Assembly: GCA_018857735.1 (NCBI GenBank)
Contig: JABMCL010002055.1
Span: forward strand, 1,180,001-1,244,000
Length of the DNA: 64,000 bases
Source of the DNA: Alviniconcha marisindica
Lineage: Eukaryota > Mollusca > Gastropoda > Provannidae
Direction of reading: 5' to 3'
Below the pieces are notes generated by a model. The model was given only the letters and a program-made list of their open reading frames with translations. It made no database searches and was not told where the DNA came from. Shown piece by piece: positions 1 through 34,440 of the stretch; positions within the stretch are counted from its first letter, which is position 1, and each line of letters begins with the position of its first letter. The translations under genes were made by a program, and so were the position numbers.

Positions 1-125
1 CTCTCTGTGCCCCCCCCCCCCCCCCCCCCCACCCCCCCCACCCCCCCATCTCTCTCTCTCTCTCCCTCGTCAGTCTCTCTTCCCCCCTCCCCACCCCCCC
101 TTCTCTCTCCTCTCCAATATATATA
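1..125. repeat. Poly-C and CT-rich low-complexity tract
   Basis: The window opens in a C homopolymer broken by single A residues (about 9-47), followed by (TC)n and C-rich sequence. No coding signal is visible. The homopolymer length is likely unreliable in any assembly. Confidence 0.9.
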
Positions 126-196
126 CTACAATGTTGTTCAATGATCTGTTCAGTTGTTGCGGCAGCCGGCGTAAATTATGCATTATTATATGTACT

Positions 197-197
197 A

Positions 198-275
<78 letters not shown>
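197..275. repeat. (TA)n microsatellite
   Basis: An almost pure TA dinucleotide run of about 78 bp. The IYIYIY-type reading frames through it on both strands are artefacts of the repeat. Confidence 0.97.
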
Positions 276-277
<2 letters not shown>

Positions 278-1985
278 GCTGCATTCTTATATTGCCCCAC
301 TCGATGCTCAGTCTCTGACGAAGGATCGGGGCTTCATCAATGTACCGAACATCATAGTATCATGTTACTCTTCTTCCGGCATTACCGCCCCTTTCGTCTG
401 ACAAAGGTTTCACTACCTGACCTGCGTTTTTGTTCCTGTTTGTTTGTCGTTGTTTGTTGTTGTTGTTGTTTTTGTGTTGTTTTATCAACTGAGCTCTGCT
501 GTAGATGTGTGCAAACCTCCTAGCTGAACTACCCAATGGCATCTTATGTTCTGTGCCTCGCTCGAGTAAGAAACACACGCCCAACCTGGTGGTCACTGAA
601 CCAGAGTTGTAAAGTGGAGTTTCGTGGCCTTCAGTGCGTCCATACTGCTGCTGTTTTGCTCTGCTGTGATATGCTCATGTTTCTCGAGTCCATTGTCTTT
701 GGTTTTGCCTGAATCAGTGAAATCTGTCAACGTAAAACTTACATTTATTCGATAGTCACTTTAGCTGTTCTCATCCACTGTGTCGTTTAAACAGAAAACT
801 ACTTCAGGAGAAAATCTCATTATTTTGAGCGTATGAAGGAAAGCTTTGCATGTGTAAGCCTACCTGATTCTTTGGTTCTCCGTCTATTTTTATCCAACGC
901 ATCATCACCGTAAAGGGCTGTGCGTCTCACTACAACTGTCTCTTTACCGCAACGACAATATGCAGGTGTGTTATGTTCCGAAAACGTCTTTTCTTCTTCT
1001 TTTTTGTTTGTTATTGTTGTTGTCGGTCTTGCTTAAATGTCAGTAATATTTCTCACGAGTTTAGGAGAACCAAGAAGAAGGAACAGTCAGACTGACCGGC
1101 ATTGTATGTGGCTGTGGTTCATCATTTGTGTACGACTCCGACACGGACATGAGCTCGCATTATTAGTATTAAAAAAAAGTAGCATGTTTTATTCAGGCAA
1201 TGTTGTGCTACTATTCCTATTCTGTCATAGCACGGAAGACAGGAGATAAAATATACGTGTGTTTGCACATAGATGGTTTCGAGCAAAATACAACATAAAC
1301 AAGTTCCACTTGTACAGGAAAATGTCTCTCTAAATTTAAGCTGCTGACTGATTATTTGGTGCCCATTTCTTCATAAACTTATCGCAAGTCATTTCCATTA
1401 AATGTACATGCTTATCAGCTTCATAAATATGTTTCGAAAGGCTTCGAATGTGGGCTTAGGTTTGTTCAGTCTGCATTTAAAAACAAAATATTTGCATGCA
1501 AAAGAATAAAGATAAAAACCTTAATCTGTTTTTGTTTTCTTTTAATGACGTCTCAAACCTGACCCAAAAGGACGGAGTGTATTCACATAAAGTAAAACAA
1601 AATTATTTCATTATTGTCAAACAAAAATTGCATACACTGTTCTCAACCATTCCCATGTCCTTCAGAATCGAGTTTGTCACAAGAATTCTATAGAAGATTT
1701 TTGTTTGAAACCATTTTAATTTCTCTAAAAATGTTTAATACCCAAAAAAACTTTTGTCGAGCTCGCATTATTTATTGAAGCTGCACATTTCACAATATAT
1801 TATTGACCAGTTTACAGTACTTACGAAACATCTCCGTTTCGATGAGAACCCTGCTGAAGCGTTTTGTCCAAAAGTGTGAACGAGTGCCATCATCTGCTGT
1901 TGTTAAAGCAATATAGTGCAGCTACATGTATGTGTAATAAAACCGTTTCCAAACCGTCCCTGTTTGATTATTCTTGATTATTATC
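276..1985. other. Non-coding upstream sequence, nothing supportable
   Basis: Unique, AT-leaning sequence without a convincing open frame, splice-site pair or RNA gene. The short frames present lack any family resemblance and have no codon-like composition. Confidence 0.6.
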
Positions 1986-2002
1986 TGTGTGTGTGTGTGT
2001 GT

Positions 2003-2095
<93 letters not shown>

Positions 2096-2155
2096 AGACA
2101 GAGACAGACAGACACACACACAGATATACAAACAGACAGGCAGAGACAGAGATAG
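1986..2155. repeat. (GT)n microsatellite grading into (GA)/(CAGA) repeats
   Basis: About 105 bp of GT dinucleotides, interrupted twice by a GG or TT step, followed by degenerate GAGACAGA-type sequence. Long frames of alternating Cys-Val or Thr-His across it are spurious. Confidence 0.95.
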
Positions 2156-2345
2156 AACGAGTGTGGGGAGGGGGAACAAATACATGACTCCACAATACAG
2201 AATGACAAAACGTAATACAAACAATAGCACCGTTACAGACAAAAATAGTTCAGAGTATACATGGCATGTACACACAAACACTCGCTCTGTCGTACTTTGT
2301 TCAGGTCCAACTCAGACGTTCCCCTACTGCGCTAATTTTTGCTCG

Positions 2346-2422
2346 TTTATACACACACACACACACGCGCGCACGCGGCACGCACACACACACACACACG
2401 TACGCACGCACGGCGCGGCTCG

Positions 2423-2454
<32 letters not shown>

Positions 2455-2650
2455 GCGCGACACGGCACGCACACACAGACACACTTGACACGCACGCGGC
2501 ACGCACACACACACATACACACGCACGGCACGCACACACACACACAGACACACTTGACACGCACGCGGCCACTGCACACACACACACACACTTGACACGC
2601 ACGCGGCACGCACACACACATAAACACGCCGCACGCACACACACACACAC
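2346..2650. repeat. CA-rich array with higher-order units
   Basis: CA dinucleotides are organised into recurrent blocks sharing CTTGACACGCACGCGGCACG, seen near 2484, 2551 and 2590. The spacing of roughly 40-70 bp varies with the length of the CA run. This is more structured than a simple microsatellite. Confidence 0.85.
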
Positions 2651-3439
2651 CGTCATAGACTGACTGGGCCGAGCGGCTCCGCGGCCGATCAGCCCATGTC
2701 CATATCAGTCATGAAATGTCGTTACGTTTTACTGATCATAGTTTTTTTAAATTTCAATGTCGATTTCAGTTTCTGCTTTGGGGCACTCTCAACCTGAAAA
2801 GCATTTGATATTTTGGAGGACTGAAAGCCAGCAGCAGACACTGAGTTTGCGAACTTGGTAAAGCTCAGCAAACTGAACCTTCGATCGCTCCCTCTCCGGT
2901 GTAGCCGCCCCGACTAGATTAGGTCAGAAGAATATCATGTCACTGCCGCTTCGTGTGCTTCGCCGCGGAGTCTACCGACAGTAGGCCTACGTCATTCAAT
3001 TACTGATGCCGACTGACTCAGTGACTGACGACTGGGGGAATGAACTCATGAAGGCAAAAATCTGAAACAGAAGGAGGTCTAGAGCGCTAGTGCAGAACTG
3101 ATCAACACACAAAGCGCCGCCGAGTTAATTAATCCTCGAAATCCGTAACACTGACAAATACAACGGCAAAGACCTAACTTGAGTCGCCTGCAGTAACTCA
3201 GTCTCACCTGGCATGCGTGTAAATACTACTAAAGTGGACATAAACTCCAGCAGAGGAACATCGGCCTCTAACTGAGGTACCTCTAGAGGTACGGCCTTGC
3301 CGTATTCAGTTACTCGCGCATGCCTACGGCGTGTCTTGCAAATGGTCGCCTCAGCCGGTTCCGGGTGGTACGGCAAGTCAGTTTTTGTCATTCAGTCATA
3401 GTGTACTCCCTCCTCCATCCCCCCCTCCCCTTCCATGAA
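2651..3439. other. CpG-rich unique sequence upstream of the gene
   Basis: GC- and CpG-rich non-repetitive sequence holding motifs such as CGCCGCGG and GCGCCGCCGAG. A minus-strand frame of 88 codons at 3125-3391 has no recognisable similarity, and I do not call it a gene. Retained CpG just upstream of the first exon is what an unmethylated promoter region would look like. Confidence 0.5.
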
Positions 3440-3479
3440 CTTTTGTTCTTCGCTATCTGTACATAATCGTAGTAATTTT

Positions 3480-3881
3480 GTCTTTTGATGACACAGCGGT
3501 TAACGGCTTACTCAGTTGCGTCAAAAGCACATACTTAGTAATTATCTCAGTTAACTGACGTCACGAGTAACATACTATGTGAACATACTAGTAACTCTGG
3601 GCCTTTCGTGCTGCTTCAAACGGCTTACTTGCGTCAAAAGTACATATAAAAAACACACACGATCATGTTGAAATGGCGTAAGTAGTAAGCCGCCAAACAG
3701 AACCTTGCTCTCACCAAAGATTATATATTATACATAATCTTTGCTCCCACTGCTATCGGCTACAACGATGGGGAGTAACTCATGGTCGGAACTCTTTCAG
3801 CCCGAAGGAAGAAGAACGCAAGAACCATGATGGCCGCTGATGTTTTCGTGAACTGCTGGTAACAGTTCGGAAACTAGAATT
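3480..3881 (+). promoter_or_regulatory. Putative promoter and 5' UTR of the AKAP9-like gene
   Basis: A perfect cAMP-response-element palindrome TGACGTCA lies at 3556-3563. An AT-rich inverted repeat (AAAGATTAT...ATAATCTTT, about 3716-3742) contains TATA-like sequence about 140 bp before the start codon. The transcription start cannot be fixed from sequence. An in-frame TGA at 3849-3851 closes the reading frame before the main ATG, so the protein does not begin further upstream within this exon. Confidence 0.4.
3827..3862 (+). CDS. Upstream open reading frame of 11 codons in the presumed leader
   Basis: Two consecutive ATGs in a good context (ACC before the first) open a short frame, MMADVFVNCW plus one more start Met counted within it, that ends with TAA at 3860-3862, 19 bases before the main ATG. 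If the transcript begins upstream of 3827, ribosomes would meet this frame first and main-frame translation would need leaky scanning or reinitiation. Whether it lies in the mRNA is unknown. It is a frame seen in sequence, not a proven peptide. Confidence 0.35.
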   Translation: MMAADVFVNCW

Positions 3882-27140
<23,259 letters not shown>

Positions 27141-27893
27141 ACCTTGCGCTGATCTTGAGCTCACTCTCACTTGCCTTGCTATGGGTGGCATCTGTAACGC
27201 AGTTCATTCTAGCTGGGAGGATCACTCGGTTTACATTTTGTCTCATGGGCAGTGCTCAGTTGGCACTAGGCAGCTTTGGTCAGTAGAGCTTGCTTTGTGT
27301 AACGTGGCAGGCTTCCAGCTTTGCCTGTAGGACTGGTTGGAGGCGACACTGCTTAGATTTAATGCTTTGTTGCACATTTCTGTTTGGCACTTTTCTGTTT
27401 CAACTTGATGTGTGTTTCATTTTTGATGTTTTACAGGTTCTTCTTTTGATCAGGTTATGTGCCTCTATGTCTACATCTTTGCTGAAACCGGAGTTTTATA
27501 CATTTTGTTGTACACATGTGTGATATTTTCATGAGAATGCTGTACTGCTATAGTTCAGCTTAAATCTTGTCAGTGATTTTTGTCTGATTTAGCTGTGATT
27601 GTGGGCAGTTGGATTTGGATCAGATGCCTGTGTGTTATTGTTAAGTTTACTGTCCATAACTGACCACGCAAAATGCATGTTGTGTCCAGAAAGGCAGCTG
27701 ACACACCTTTGTCACAATATCAGTCCAAAATTGTGTATGTGAACAAGTGCGTGCATACCGCCAGCATAGTTCTGCAGCTCTGTTGTGTATTGATCAATCT
27801 TTCATGGGGACTGTCTTTGAAGTTGACTTTTAATTGCATCAACATTTCTTTGTCTAATTTTGGCTGCAGTGTATATTATTTGATGATAATAGA

Positions 27894-27895
<2 letters not shown>

Positions 27896-27957
<62 letters not shown>
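27896..27957. repeat. (GT)n microsatellite
   Basis: About 60 bp of pure GT dinucleotides 750 bp after the stop codon. Confidence 0.97.
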
Positions 27958-27959
<2 letters not shown>

Positions 27960-30516
27960 ATGACTATTTGTAAACTTGTAAATGTTTTGCTGGCCTGAAA
28001 AAGAGAAGAAAACAAAAACAAACTGTGACTAAGACTAGTAAGAGTACTCTTATCTGTCCACATTTTGACAGGACATCAGGTTGTCAAAAGTGTAGGTTAG
28101 CCCACTGAGTCCTTACTGTCTTCTTATTTGCTTTCTCTGAAACAGTTTTCACATTTATTGTTAGTGTTCTGCAAGGGGCCATTGTGAGATAAGACAACAT
28201 TAATGCTTCTGTTATGTGGAAGCTAAAAGGATGTAATAACTAAATAAGATTACAAATGTAAAACCAAAGTTGACTGCCAATGTTCAGGATAAAGATCAGA
28301 GCGTTTAGAGGGTTAAAGGTTGAATGTTCTTTCAGAAGGACATAGAAGGGAAAAAACTTGCTTTGTCAGCACTCTTTCTTTGTAATGCTTATGTTAACCC
28401 TTTGTATGCTTTGGACTCACCTCAGCTGTAAGCTCAGCTTTATTGCTTATTGCCTTTTGACAAAAACTTATAGTGTTTGAGCAAACAGTAGTGCTACTAC
28501 TGAAGAGTATTGTTAGAAATTAGCATGATTCATTGATTGTGCACAAAACTGTATAACAGGTACAGATGAATAGCTGGATCAGTTTTTTTTTTACTTACAC
28601 CAGTTACGGACATTAGTCATTAGTCACTTCCTTCTGAGAAAACTTGGTCACTGATTTGGTCTTGCATGTGTAGGCACGTTGTATGTCAAAGCTGTAGAGT
28701 GCTGAAGGGAGAGGTGACTTGCAAAGAAACAAGTCTTCTCTTTACCCAGCTTAATCTAGTCACATAAGAAGCTCCTTAACCCCTTCACTGCCCCAGCCTG
28801 TAAAATTTCCGGGCTGAAAAGTGCACACATACACCTCAGAAAACAGTATATTTGATGGTCCTGTAACAAATCTACTTTCAATACTGTGCATTTTGATAGA
28901 AGTTCTTTCATGTGCTGATATGAAGGGGGCATAAAGACTTAATCATTTTGAGTTTGGCATTTTCATTGGTCGTTTTCCGAATGACGACGCGGCAAGCCTG
29001 GCAGTGGTTAACGCTGCTGCCTCAGCTGTTTCCATAGCAAACTGCAAGAAGTGGTGGGCACGAATGGTGCTTTGCCTGCAGTCAAACATGGTCATAACTG
29101 TGTCGATTCTTTTGCTTGCAGTCGGAGATTTTCATAACTGGTAAATTCTGCTTTATTCTGGCCCAGTCCCTGATTCCTAAAAAAATATGTAATTCACTAA
29201 CTATTGAGAAAAATCAGTTTTCTGCCAGAAATGTCCACAGTCTCCCACTGAAGTGTGTTTATCACAGCTGTTATTGAAGGAGTATTCTCCCTTGGATATG
29301 TGGTCAGAATACTTGCTTCACCATAGTAAGTGTAATTACAGTTTGTGCAAAACAGAACAAATGAATACTTCCTGTTGACTTCAGTGAGCAAACCTTTTGG
29401 GTAGAAAAATATCAGCTGATGTTTTTGTGCATTCTTTTACATCTCATCTGATCTGTGCTGCGAATCACTGAGATTATTTTTTTGTGATGCAGTGTGGTGT
29501 ATTTGTATGTATGCGGTTGTTTTTCAGATGAAGAATTTATCCTTCACTGGTTATACTAAATGTTGTTTTCTGATCATGAAATTCACAAGACATGTATGTT
29601 TTGTTGTTGTTAGTTTTCCATCAGTTTTTGTTTACTGCTGATCCTCTTGGTGCTGATGCTTTGTGCATGATTGATACATATGGTTCATCCGTCCACCGTG
29701 TATAAATTATAATGTGATCTACACAGATCAGGGGATTCTGTTGCAGGATAGTGAGTGCCTAGACAGTGTTACACTGCAGTCTTTACAATTTGGAGAAGAA
29801 GTCTGCTTTTTGTTTGCAATATCCTGTCTCATTTAAAACGAATGTATTTGGCATAATGAATGATTTCTCTGTGTACTGTAGCATACCATACACTCAGTTG
29901 TTTGTTTCTTTGGTTTTCTTGTTCCTGTCTTCTTCGTTTTTCTTCTTCTTCTTTTTGTTAATGGCAAAGATTTCTGTTGAGTGTTGTGCACTATTTGCAT
30001 CTGTCATTGCTGTGTGTGCATATTGATCTAGACGACTTGAGTACTTGAAATGGAGCTTCATGTTTATCCTATCTTGAGTCCGTACTTTCCTGGATTGTCT
30101 TTGATTTTCCTTCTTCTCTTGTATAGGAGTTTGTTGGCCCATTTTCCTCTTCTGTACAGTCTCCATTAACCTTGCTGTTGGTCAGAGTGATACCGTGCAC
30201 TTGTTCTCACTGAAATACTGCTTCCTCTGCTTGTCTTCTTTGTCACCAGCCTTCTCAGTAGTCGGATTTGCCTTCAGATTGGGTGCATTGTATTATACTC
30301 TCAAGTTCCTTTGCATGGGCTGTCAGAACTTAGTTTAAAGTTAATTGATGATGCTAACGTAAAAAACAACAACCTAAAGCACGAGAGATGGTTTGCAGGA
30401 TATGTTGTCATCCATAAATTCAGTTGTGATTTGCAACTGCTCATGTACTGCCAGGACTAGAAATCCACTGTTAAAACTTGGTATATTATGTGATTTGCAT
30501 TCTTAGCTCAAATTGT

Positions 30517-30598
30517 TTGTGTGGGGATAGCCCTGATATAACCCTTTGAGGTTGGCTGGGCTCAAAACACCAACTAACTAACTAACTTGTGCTGGGAT
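30517..30598 (+). mobile_element. Short SINE-like element with imperfect target duplication
   Basis: The body runs from AGCCCTGATATAACC through GGTTGGCTGGGC and AAAACACC to a tail of four CTAA units. It is flanked by TTGTGTGGGGAT (30517-30528) and TTGTGCTGGGAT (30587-30598), a 12-base direct repeat with two differences. Confidence 0.75.
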
Positions 30599-30669
30599 GA
30601 GCTTTGTAAGTGGTTGACTCACGGCCATTCAGTTATTTGGCACTGTTTTTGCTGTTGTTGAGTAACTGG

Positions 30670-31460
30670 AAATACAAACATAATGGAGTTTGATTTACTG
30701 GAAACACAAACATAATGGAGAAGGATTAACTGGAAATACAAACATAAGGGAATTTTCTGGGAAATAATTATAATAATGACCAAATTTCTGAAGTGCAAAT
30801 TCTTGTATAGCTCTGAGCACTTTTCAAACTATGGGAGTGGGTTAATATGTCAGACCTAATTCTTCCATTGGATTATGTACTGAGTATGAACAAACATGGG
30901 ATTTTCTTCCACTGGTTAAATAATATATCCAAGAATACTGGGCAACATGGAGTTGTCCTTCCATTGGTTATATCCATGACATACAATTATACATGTACAA
31001 CATTGAGTGTTTTTCCATGCTGGATCAATACTGAAGATAAACAACGATGAGTTTTGTTCCTTTGGATTATTTCCCTGAAAATGTACAACATGGAGTTTTC
31101 TTCCATTGTATTATATCCCTGAAAATCAACATGATGGTTTCCATACCCCTGAACATGAACAACATGGAGTTTACTCCCATTGTATTATATCCCTGAAAAT
31201 CAACATGGTGGTTTCTTCCACTGATATATTGCTGAACATGAACAACGTAGAGTTTTCTTCCTTTGGATTATAATTTATATCCATATCCTAGAACATAACA
31301 TGAGTCTGTTTTTCCCCCCATTGGATTATATCCCTGAGCATGTGCAATGTGGAGTTTTTGCCCCATCTCTGAACATGAGCAACATGGAGTTGACAGTTGT
31401 CTGCCATTAGATTAGATCCTTTACCATGAACACCATGGTGTTTTCTTCAGTTAGATTAAA
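30670..31460. repeat. Diverged tandem repeats (AACTGGAAATACAAACAT and AACATGGAGTTTTCTTCC families)
   Basis: First, three copies of a roughly 30 bp unit with ACTGGAAA(T/C)ACAAACAT (30665-30745). Then about ten loosely conserved units of 45-60 bp in which CATGGAGTTTTCTTCCATTG is followed by GATTATATCCCTGAA. Old and decayed. Confidence 0.75.
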
Positions 31461-31524
31461 TATCCCGACTTTCTTCTCATCCCCTAAACCCACACTTCCC
31501 ATTTTAATGACCTTTCGTCTGCAG

Positions 31525-31534
31525 GGTGTGTGTG

Positions 31535-31587
<53 letters not shown>
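31525..31587. repeat. (GT)n(GA)n compound microsatellite
   Basis: GT run followed directly by a GA run. This marks the approximate point where the composition changes from CpG-poor to CpG-rich. Confidence 0.95.
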
Positions 31588-31589
<2 letters not shown>

Positions 31590-32580
31590 ATGTGCAATGC
31601 AGTGCAGTGGAACCGTCTCACGAGACGCTGTCCCTTCTTTCTAAGACCAGTTTTCTGTAATAATTCTCTGCGTAAATCGGCCCGTCAGCAGGGGGACCCA
31701 TCCTCTTTTGGGGCCACTTTTTGTCTTTTGTTTTCTGCCCGGGCGGGGTGTGTGGAGGGGGGTAGGTGGGGCAGTTCCACTGCCCATATACTAACCGCAG
31801 CATCAGTGGAGGTTGTGCCTGGGTGTGGAGGTTGACTGTAGCTGCAGGCACACAGTGGAGACTGGGCAGTGAGGCAGTGGTGTGGTCAGTGGCCGGCGGA
31901 CGAGGCTGCCGTGCTGCTAATGACTGGCCCGCGGTCACTGTTTGGCCGGCAACGTCACCGTGTTGAATTAAGGGGTCCCGGTTTGCCTTCCTTCTCGTGC
32001 CTTTTGGCATTCGGTCGGGAGACGCCTCTTCTAGTTCACACATCACGCATTAATGGATAGTACATATATATATGTGTGTGTGACAAGGTCTTTCGCTAAT
32101 GATCATGGCACTAACTGGTACAGTTACCAACGCCACTACTGCTACACTTTAATACGTGTGTCAGCACTGAGCTGTTTTTTTTCCCGTTTGTGTTTAGTTA
32201 GTGTCCTTAGGACCGTTTACCTAGTCATCTTCAGTCTCTTTCGTTTTATCTTTTGCACACTGTCTGACTAATATTGATGAAAATGTGTGTCCCATGGTAG
32301 ATTTGTTCATTTCTTTTTCTTTCTTTCTTTTTTCTTTTTTTCTTTTTTTGGAGGGGGGTGGGTGGGGGGCAGAGTTTGTATACATTCATGATGAGTGACT
32401 GGTTTGCATGGAACGGATGCAGAAGAATATTAACTGTAGCCTACGCGTTCTCTGCGAAGCTTCCAATCTTCATGATTAGTGACTGTTTACATAGGCTTGA
32501 TGCATTATGCATTCAAAAGTATCCACGGTGCATGGTTGAGGTCTTCCTTGCGTGTCGAGGCTTGATTGGGTGAGCTAGGT
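31588..32580. other. CpG-rich unique sequence, no gene recognised
   Basis: GC-rich to about 32040, then mixed with T/G-rich runs. The open frames on both strands are short, overlapping and without family resemblance. Confidence 0.5.
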
Positions 32581-32589
32581 GAGATCGTA

Positions 32590-33160
32590 TTGGGTACCCC
32601 AGTAGTGCGTAGTGCTTGTAGACCGTATCTGTGGTTTGATTGATACGTGGGCAGCCTGGGGATGTCGCTGGGTTCTTCAGGAGGTGTGGAGCTTGGTCAC
32701 CTGAACGGTCAGCGTAGGCAGACTACTTGTACCCGTTGAAGCCTGGTCAGTAACGGTTGGCACATGTCGTCCAGTTCTTGTGAAAGGTGTTGAGCTTTGG
32801 GACAGCCTCGCCGGTCAGTGTAGACCGTACCTGCGGCTTGATCGATACTGGCCCGTGCGTGTCACAGAGTTCTTCCTGGGAGCGTGAGGCTTCTATTTGG
32901 GCAGCCTCGTCGGTCATTGTAGACTTTTTATCTTTGGCTTGATCGATACTTGCCTGTGCGTGTCAGTGAGGTCTTCGGGATGGCGTGAAACCTCCGCTGT
33001 GCAGCAGCCTCATCAGTCATCGTAGACTAGCTGTGTGTTGGCTTGATTAATACGTGGCTCGGTATGTTAATTGTGATCATGTTCGCGAAGGAAGGGGGCG
33101 GGGCGGTCTGAGGTCTGTTGGTCGTAAGTCTTCGTCGGTCAGTGTAGACGATGAAGTGGC
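32590..33160. repeat. Diverged roughly 120 bp tandem repeat
   Basis: About four to five copies share (C/G)GTCAGTGTAGAC, GGCTTGAT(C/T)GATAC, GTGCGTGTC and a GAGGCTT or similar word. Copies differ considerably. Confidence 0.7.
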
Positions 33161-33232
33161 CGTGAACTTATCTGCTGCTACAAACATTGCAAACATTAGC
33201 AGTGTCGATTGTTTATGAAGTTAAACCACCAC

Positions 33233-33321
33233 ACTCCAAAGACGGTATCGCCCTGATGTAACCGCACTGGTTGACTGGGCGTAAAACACCAGTTTACGTA
33301 CTTACTTACTCCAAAGACGGT
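33233..33321 (+). mobile_element. 61-bp SINE-like insertion with perfect 14-bp target duplication
   Basis: ACTCCAAAGACGGT stands at 33233-33246 and again at 33308-33321. Between them, 61 bp begin ATCGCCCTGATGTAACC, contain GGTTGACTGGGCGTAAAAC and end in a TTAC-type tail. The exact duplication shows a recent retroposition-like insertion of a complete small unit. Confidence 0.88.
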
Positions 33322-33492
33322 GTGTGCCTGCCCATGTGGCGGGCAATTAAAAACAAAACGAAAAAGACGAAACGACGGCCACACGTGCAGTCCTCTCACC
33401 GTATGGAATGCGTCGTGTCAGTGTACAGTTGCATATTTCGGGCGACCCTCCCGAATGTGCAGCTGGGGAAAGCTACAACTACAAGACTGCCA

Positions 33493-33630
33493 CAGTCTCT
33501 CCTTTACTGTGTTACAACTGCGGATTAAGTAAACATGGTGCTTAACGGCCACAAAACCCATAATGCTTCTGTGGACGTTAAGCACCATGTTTACCTAATC
33601 CGCAGTTGTAACACAGTAAAGGAGAGATTG
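33493..33630. repeat. Foldback: 63-bp inverted repeat with 12-base loop
   Basis: Arm 33493-33555 is the reverse complement of 33568-33630 with four mismatches. The core of each arm carries AAACATGGTGCTTAACG or its complement. The same core (GTGGACGTTAAGCACCATG) recurs near 52820. Both copies lie a short way upstream of a minisatellite array. Confidence 0.9.
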
Positions 33631-33855
33631 TGGAGGGGTTCGTTGTCTTTTGTAAGCGGAGATGGCGCCAGCCGCTATGCGCGCCCCAGCTCTCCTTCCC
33701 GCACACGAGACGTGCAAAAGCAACAGAATTCAACAATGACGCGAGCTGCGACAAGACCGTTGCCCACCGTCGATGACGCTTCGTAAAGGATAACCGTTTG
33801 GACGTTGAGCGTAGCCTAGGCGTATCTCGTGTCGCATCTGTCATCAACGTCGTCG

Positions 33856-34440
33856 GGCGTTGATCATCGAACTGGCGCCCCACGTGCATGTCTGTCATCG
33901 GGCATTGATTATCGAACTGGCGCCCCACGTGCATGTCTGTCATCGGGCGTTGATTATCGAACTGGCGCCCCACGTGCATGTCTGTCATCGGGCGTTGATT
34001 ATCGAACTGGCGCCCCACGTGCATGTCTGTCATCGGGCGTTGATTATCGAACTGGCGCCCCACGTGCATGTCTGTCATCGGGCGTTGATTATCGAACTGG
34101 CGCCCCACGTGCATGTCTGTCATCGGGCGTTGATTATCGAACTGGCGCCCCACGTGCATGTCTGTCATCGGGCGTTGATTATCGAACTGGCGCCCCACGT
34201 GCATGTCTGTCATCGGGCGTTGATTATCGAACTGGCGCCCCACGTGCATGTCTGTCATCGGGCGTTGATTATCGAACTGGCGCCCCACGTGCATGTCTGT
34301 CATCGGGCGTTGATTATCGAACTGGCGCCCCACGTGCATGTCTGTCATCGGGCGTTGATTATCGAACTGGCGCCCCACGTGCATGTCTGTCATCGGGCGT
34401 TGATTATCGAACTGGCGCCCCACGTGCGCGTCTGTCGTTG
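33856..34440. repeat. 45-bp minisatellite, 13 copies
   Basis: Units repeat every 45 bp from GGCGTTGAT to CATCG, with cores CGAACTGGCGCCCCACGTG. Interior copies are essentially identical while the first two and the last differ. Because 45 is a multiple of three, three long open frames (233 and 216 codons on plus, 281 on minus) run through it. They are products of periodicity, not genes. Confidence 0.95.

Larger units (their letters stand above)
27141..31519 (+). other. CpG-poor sequence after the stop: possible 3' UTR or intron
   Basis: No further coding exon is supported. I see no canonical AATAAA between the stop and 31.5 kb; an ATTAAA variant sits near 31453. It contains a (GT)n run (27896-27957), one SINE-like insertion (30517-30598) and a diverged repeat region (30670-31460). 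Low CpG matches the transcribed part of the gene, so it may belong to the same transcript. Confidence 0.45.

Noticed and set aside
1916..2663. Cys-Val and Thr-His repeat proteins
   Set aside because: Translation of (GT)n and (CA)n microsatellites; the same applies at 13.1, 39.2, 40.3, 46.1, 49.8, 56.6, 57.8 and 63.6 kb.
3125..3391. 88-codon minus-strand frame in the upstream region
   Set aside because: No recognisable similarity, no splice or promoter context. CpG-rich sequence gives few stops by chance.
33856..34440. CRISPR-like appearance of a regular repeat
   Set aside because: Units are directly tandem without unique spacers, and the genome is animal.
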